Under the pieces are notes generated by a model, which was given only the letters and a program-made list of their open reading frames with translations, did not search any database and was not told the origin of the DNA. The position numbers were made by a program, and so were the translations under genes. From Amoeboaphelidium occidentale (lineage: Eukaryota; Aphelidiomycota; Aphelidea), in assembly GCA_023515795.1 (NCBI GenBank), contig JALGPX010000014.1:277568-341567 (forward strand): a DNA stretch of 64,000 bases. The letters run 5' to 3'. Shown here one piece after another: positions 60,027 through 64,000 of the stretch (positions within the stretch are counted from its first letter, which is position 1; each line of letters opens with the position of its first letter).

Positions 60027-62821
60027 CTATTTGTCCCCATCTTCTTCTTCTTTAGCTTCCGATGACGCAAGTATCGGTGGTAACTTCAACTTTGATCCAG
60101 CGCGAACAGATGGAACGGATCCCTGCATCGCTGTTGGTATCAGCACAATAGGTCCCGGCGGGGATACCTGTTGGTTCTTTGTGTTTTCTGATCGTTCTTT
60201 CCATATTTCTCGGTTCGTTTCAATGTTGTTCATCAAGACTTTAAGTTCCTCGCCGAAAAAGCTTGTCCACGGTTCAAACAGAGGTTTTACAATATAATCG
60301 ATAAATGCCTAAAATAAATTTAAACTACAGCAACAACTGAAATACTTACCACTTGTGATTTTGGAACATCTGCATTTACTCTGTTCATAAACGCGGATAT
60401 TGGTAAGCCTCTCCGCTTCTCCTCATCGCCTTGCAAAAAGAACTCTTCAGTTATCAGTTCGGTCCATTTAACGCATACGTCGAATGGCTTACTTGCATTA
60501 TTCACATCAGACGCTTTCATGGCCAAATTCAGTACTAGTGTTCTATCGGCGGGTTTCGTCCAGTCGAATCCAGCCTCTGTAATCAACCTGTTCTTGAACT
60601 TTCCGATCCATTCAAAATGCTGTGCCATATCTGTACTCAAAACCATAGAAATAACCAGTTCACGTATCCGTTTCTTCACATCTTTCTGAAGACCAGCCAT
60701 AAAATCGGTTGATTTATCATCCATCGCTTCGAAAGCAGACGCAACATGAAAATGCTCCAGCACCGCAGAATCGTTGTATCGAACCGCAAGGGGATCTAAT
60801 GTGTTAACATGGAAGGCGTTGTTTAGTCCAGGATGCTTGTAGTCGTGAATGGCTGCAGCTATCAGTGCAGCAAATACCTCTTCCGGATCGAACTTCAAAT
60901 CTGTAGCAAACTTTTTCCGTGTTAAAAAGAAGTACATCATATAAACCACGTCAGCAGCATGCAAAGCATTATGATAAGGATTCTTAGGCAAGTAACCAGA
61001 TTCGATTCTCTTTGTCCAGGCCAAAAACTTTTCCGAAGGAATCTGCAAAAGTTTTGCACATCCAGACTTGTTGATAGCAGCCATAAAGATAATCAAGAGT
61101 GGTTTTTGTATATCAAGATTACTTAATTCCAAAACATTTAAATCTCCATAAGGAGAGTCCAGCTTTTCAAGGAAAGAGATCCCTTTTGGATCCATATGAA
61201 TAGAATCATGCTTGTGTCCAGATGGCGAATGATCAATTTCTCTGTTAGAACTGGAAACCAAGCTTTGATTTGTATTCGATAGAGTCTGAAGAACATTTTG
61301 CAGAAAGAACCGAACATCCTGATCTACAGGTTTGTCTCCAAGCGTTGGTTTATACAGTTGATCAGAAGCAAGCGCAATTAAGACCTTATCAATAGCCTCG
61401 ATATCTTGCGGCGTCGTAAGATCCTTCCTTATTTCTTTCAACTGCTCAATGGCTTTTACCAATGGAGATACGATGTCCAGTTGATCTCTGGAGCCAAGTT
61501 TGGTTAGTCGTTTTCGAAGTTCAGCATTTGCTTGCTCCATTGTGATTAAATGGCGTTCTCTTTCTAAAAATTCCACTGCAAAAGCCTTTATGAAACGTTC
61601 TAAAGCTATTCCATTGATGATAAGATGAGAACAAGCGAGGATCAAAATCCCTTCGTCTGGCCATACTATTCTTAGCGAAAGATTTGTATTTGATGCTGAG
61701 CATATCGAGCCTAGAACATCATCACACGCAAAAATCCTCTCCATAAATGATACAATAAGAATATAGCTGGACAAAAATATAAACGAGAATGCAAGTAAAT
61801 GTCGATGCAAATCTACATTTCCAACCTGGAGGAAGATCGCAAATATTGACACATACCACAGAACCATTATCAACATATGAGCCCTCCTTGAATAAAATAG
61901 TAGGATACCGAATGGAATAATTGAAGTGTAAAGAGGAATAGCAGAGAATGGATTCACAAATCTGAGTAGTCTTGATGCTTGAATGTCCAGACAAAATGCA
62001 ACGATGTAGAACACAATTGACGGCAGCTTCAGTCTGGGAGACCACGTTAACTGTGCAGTTATAAATATCACAATAAAAGACACATAGTGCAATAGAGATT
62101 GCCATAGAACTGAGCCTTGCAACGGTCTGGTGCTCATCTGATAAGCTGCACGCTCATTAGGATCCGCGCTTGGCTTTCGAAACATCGGTACAAACTTTCT
62201 GTGAGATGATGTAGCAGATGCGGGCCTCTTGGCACTTCCTGCATCATTCACTCGCATACTTGGTGAGCTTTGAGGATTAACTTGTCCATGATTTGAAGAC
62301 ATTAAGTTCAAACGTGCTAGAGTTCCAAGAGTAACATGTCCACCTGTAGGATGAGAAAGTGGCGCAACTGAAGCTCTTCGACTATCCCTATTCGGGTATG
62401 GTCGAAAATCATCCAATTCTATGCTTCCGTGCCGAACAGCTGGTCCTCTAAAGGCTGCTGGGTTGGTGATCTCATCATTGCCAATGCTGCTGGATTTTAC
62501 TGGTGCTGTGTTCTCCCCAAAATGGTTCGAATGGTTCCTTTTCATCAATCTGTCTGGTTGTGATTGTAACATAGATCTCGTTTGAATGGATGGCCTGATC
62601 ATTTTCTGCTGGGCCCTGACCCTAAGTCTATCCATTTCCTTCTCCATTTCAGAGGATTTTGATGATGTTCTTCGCTCAGATGTTCCATTGATGTGATGCA
62701 TTGATTTACTCGAACCTGCTGAAACCTTGATTTGAGGTTGATGAGAACTTAACGAAGCATTAATATCCTGACTGAGTGAAGTATCTCTACGCCGAACTTC
62801 ATGGCTCGATGTACTTTTCAT
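60027..62821 (-). CDS. Six-TM cyclic nucleotide phosphodiesterase
   Basis: Exons 62821-60350 and 60308-60027 (41-nt intron, GTAAGT...TTTTAG) give 917 aa. About 240 Ser-rich, probably disordered residues come first. About six hydrophobic helices follow (roughly residues 250-420), then a short coiled coil (EFLERERHLITMEQANAELRKRL) and a class I PDE domain. Metal and substrate residues are all there: HNALHAADV, AIHDYKHPG, NNAF, the MKASDV aspartate, and QVAFIDYIVKPLFEPW across the splice. It should hydrolyse cAMP and/or cGMP at a membrane. The Pro/Ser tail is of no known use. I find no retinal-binding Lys in the TM part, so a rhodopsin-PDE is not supported. Confidence 0.88.
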
Positions 62822-63357
62822 CTCGTTATGGCTGCAGAATCGTGGGCTGCAAACAATATTCCAACAATCCTTAGACCATAAGATGATTGATCAACGGCGA
62901 CTTCGATATAATTAGATTTCCGTTTGTATCGTCATCATCCCCACAATTTGAAACAAAGCTTAACTTTTAGCGCTTCAAGATCATTATGACATTACCACCA
63001 TATCCTTTTCTCTCGCTGAACCTGTTCATCTTTGACAGAATTCATCTTGTGCATCAAGTTTAACAAGGTGCTTCCCCGAACCTCATGGTCTGTCCTTAGA
63101 TATATTAGAGACAGTTCATCAACAAGCGGCTTAATAGAATTTTTTTAGAAACTTCAGGATCCCGGCAGCTTGGTGCAAAATCAAACATCAATTGATAAAA
63201 ACTTTCACACAACTCACAAAGATGAAACTCCTTAATAAAGATCAGTATTTGATGTGAGAGCATGATATAAGCTCCATTAAAACGACTTCGAAAGATCAAG
63301 TAAACTAGCAGATGCTTCGGATCTCAAAAAATACGTCTATTCAAGGATAATAGATCT
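62822..63357. other. Intergenic region between anoctamin and PDE genes
   Basis: A 0.54-kb gap between two minus-strand genes, so it should hold the anoctamin 3' end and the PDE promoter. One small ORF is listed separately (63105-63263, minus). On the plus strand a short frame from ATG near 62986 (MTLPPYPFLSLNLFIF) ends after about 25 codons and is not supported as a gene. No RNA gene was recognised. Confidence 0.4.
63105..63263 (-). CDS. Small candidate ORF
   Basis: An open frame of 52 aa starting MLSHQILIFIKEFHLCELCE and containing LMFDFAPSC, with three Cys in the first 40 residues. Composition is more protein-like than the surrounding sequence, but I know no homologue. It could be a small gene, an exon of a spliced gene, or chance. 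Confidence 0.2.
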   Translation of the reverse strand: MLSHQILIFIKEFHLCELCESFYQLMFDFAPSCRDPEVSKKILLSRLLMNCL

Positions 63358-64000
63358 TTACGGAGCCATTTTGTTGGACTTGGCAACCGAGTTGTCAACA
63401 TTGCCGCCCAACATAGCGATGGCTTCTTCGTCATCTTGTTCCTCTTCAGCTCCTTCAACTGCAACCTTTGCGATATATCTTTCACGTTCAATAGCCAAAC
63501 GAACTTTCTCAGGAACATCAGGAACGAGGTAGGCCAAAAGCAATTTAATACCAAACATCAAGTGCTCATAGAAAAGAACAAAGCATATTCTACCAATTAA
63601 TTTCGAGTTTCTGTCCAGACTTCTCAAGAAAGTATACTCAAACCAGTCGCTGGAAAACGCAACAAGAGAAGCATTGGTTATAACTGCAAGATAACTGATA
63701 CTTGTCAAGATCGACATCCAAGAACCAATACCTTCAGAGCCACTAGGAACAGGTCTCTGATATTCAATTAACAACTTCCTTGCATCCAGACGGATCTCTG
63801 TCAAATTATTCAGTAACGCACACAAAGCTCCAAGAGGGAAAGCAGAGACAAATAAAGTGACGTATCCAAACTGCAAAGCCATCTCATTGTACTCTGCGGT
63901 TAAATCAGTAAACTTGTTTAGAGCGTCGTCTTTAGCGTATTGAGGAATATGGTCATCGTCTTCTTCAATCTCCAGCTGCTTTTCGTCGACTGTTTCACCT
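63358..64000 (-). CDS. Anoctamin (TMEM16) C-terminal part, gene continues beyond window
   Basis: The frame is open to the right edge of the window, so the N-terminal part is missing; 213 residues are visible. The block YNEMALQFGYVTLFVSAFPL, then ALLNNLTEIRLDARK and PVPSGSEGIGSW matches the later TM helices of anoctamins, including Glu and Asn residues of the calcium-binding region. The end has VPEKVRLAIERERYIAKVAV, also typical. Anoctamins are calcium-activated chloride channels or lipid scramblases; fungal Ist2 and afTMEM16 are members. The C-tail is acidic (EGAEEEQDDEEA). Whether it is channel or scramblase cannot be told from this part. Confidence 0.9.
   Translation of the reverse strand, partial: GETVDEKQLEIEEDDDHIPQYAKDDALNKFTDLTAEYNEMALQFGYVTLFVSAFPLGALCALLNNLTEIRLDARKLLIEYQRPVPSGSEGIGSWMSILTSISYLAVITNASLVAFSSDWFEYTFLRSLDRNSKLIGRICFVLFYEHLMFGIKLLLAYLVPDVPEKVRLAIERERYIAKVAVEGAEEEQDDEEAIAMLGGNVDNSVAKSNKMAP

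Noticed and set aside
60320-62821. Idea that the membrane PDE is a rhodopsin-phosphodiesterase
   Set aside because: The TM part lacks a conserved lysine in the last helix and shows no rhodopsin signature; only about six helices are seen.
1-64000. Mobile elements, CRISPR arrays, riboswitches and prokaryotic operons
   Set aside because: No transposase, reverse transcriptase, terminal repeats or spaced direct repeats were seen, and introns show the sequence is eukaryotic.

Overview
This window reads as a compact eukaryotic nuclear genome. It has long single-exon ORFs broken only by very small GT-AG introns (31 to 56 nt where I can place them), uses the standard genetic code, and often leaves only tens of bases between genes. 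The gene content is opisthokont: TTI1, ELP1, TRAPPC9/Trs120, SWC4/DMAP1, EMC7, SAC1, an Akt-type AGC kinase with a PH domain, INPP4-type and SLC35F5-type proteins, TMEM135, an NRF-6-like protein and an anoctamin. A dynein roadblock light chain and a complex I subunit (NDUFB7) argue against microsporidia and other highly reduced lineages. An early-diverging (zoosporic) fungus or a close relative fits best. I cannot name the species from sequence alone.

Layout: 0-5.5 kb holds a UBA/UBX p97 cofactor, a peroxisomal enoyl-CoA reductase homologue with an altered active site, a TBC RabGAP, an SLC35F5-like transporter and a lipocalin. 5.5-25 kb holds a polyQ protein, ERO1, an Akt-like kinase convergent with SAC1, a coiled-coil protein, TTI1, a 933-aa coiled-coil protein, a 7-TM protein, a one-TM protein and a large PH/C2/INPP4-type lipid phosphatase. 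25-36 kb holds a type I membrane protein, a small helical protein, ELP1 and the most unusual gene here: a predicted receptor with a secreted multi-WD40 ectodomain, one TM helix and a cytoplasmic kinase domain that ends early. 36-45 kb holds a tiny V-ATPase-c-like gene, a C2H2 protein, Trs120 and two tandem mucin-like secreted proteins. 45-64 kb holds a membrane-anchored formin, a roadblock light chain spread over four small exons, ATP synthase gamma, an NRF-6-like acyltransferase family protein, a BTB protein, SWC4, an RPUSD1-like pseudouridine synthase, several unrecognised genes, TMEM135, EMC7, NDUFB7, a six-TM cyclic nucleotide phosphodiesterase and the end of an anoctamin.

Genes on both strands alternate with no operon logic. 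Loose functional groupings can be seen. Akt, SAC1 and INPP4 all act on or read phosphoinositides and lie within 17 kb. ERO1, EMC7 and TMEM135 serve ER and organelle membranes. The WD40 receptor kinase and membrane-bound PDE suggest surface signalling. ATP3 and NDUFB7 are nuclear-encoded respiratory subunits. Exon joins were worked out by hand from reading frame, splice sites and family conservation; they were not checked against transcripts.
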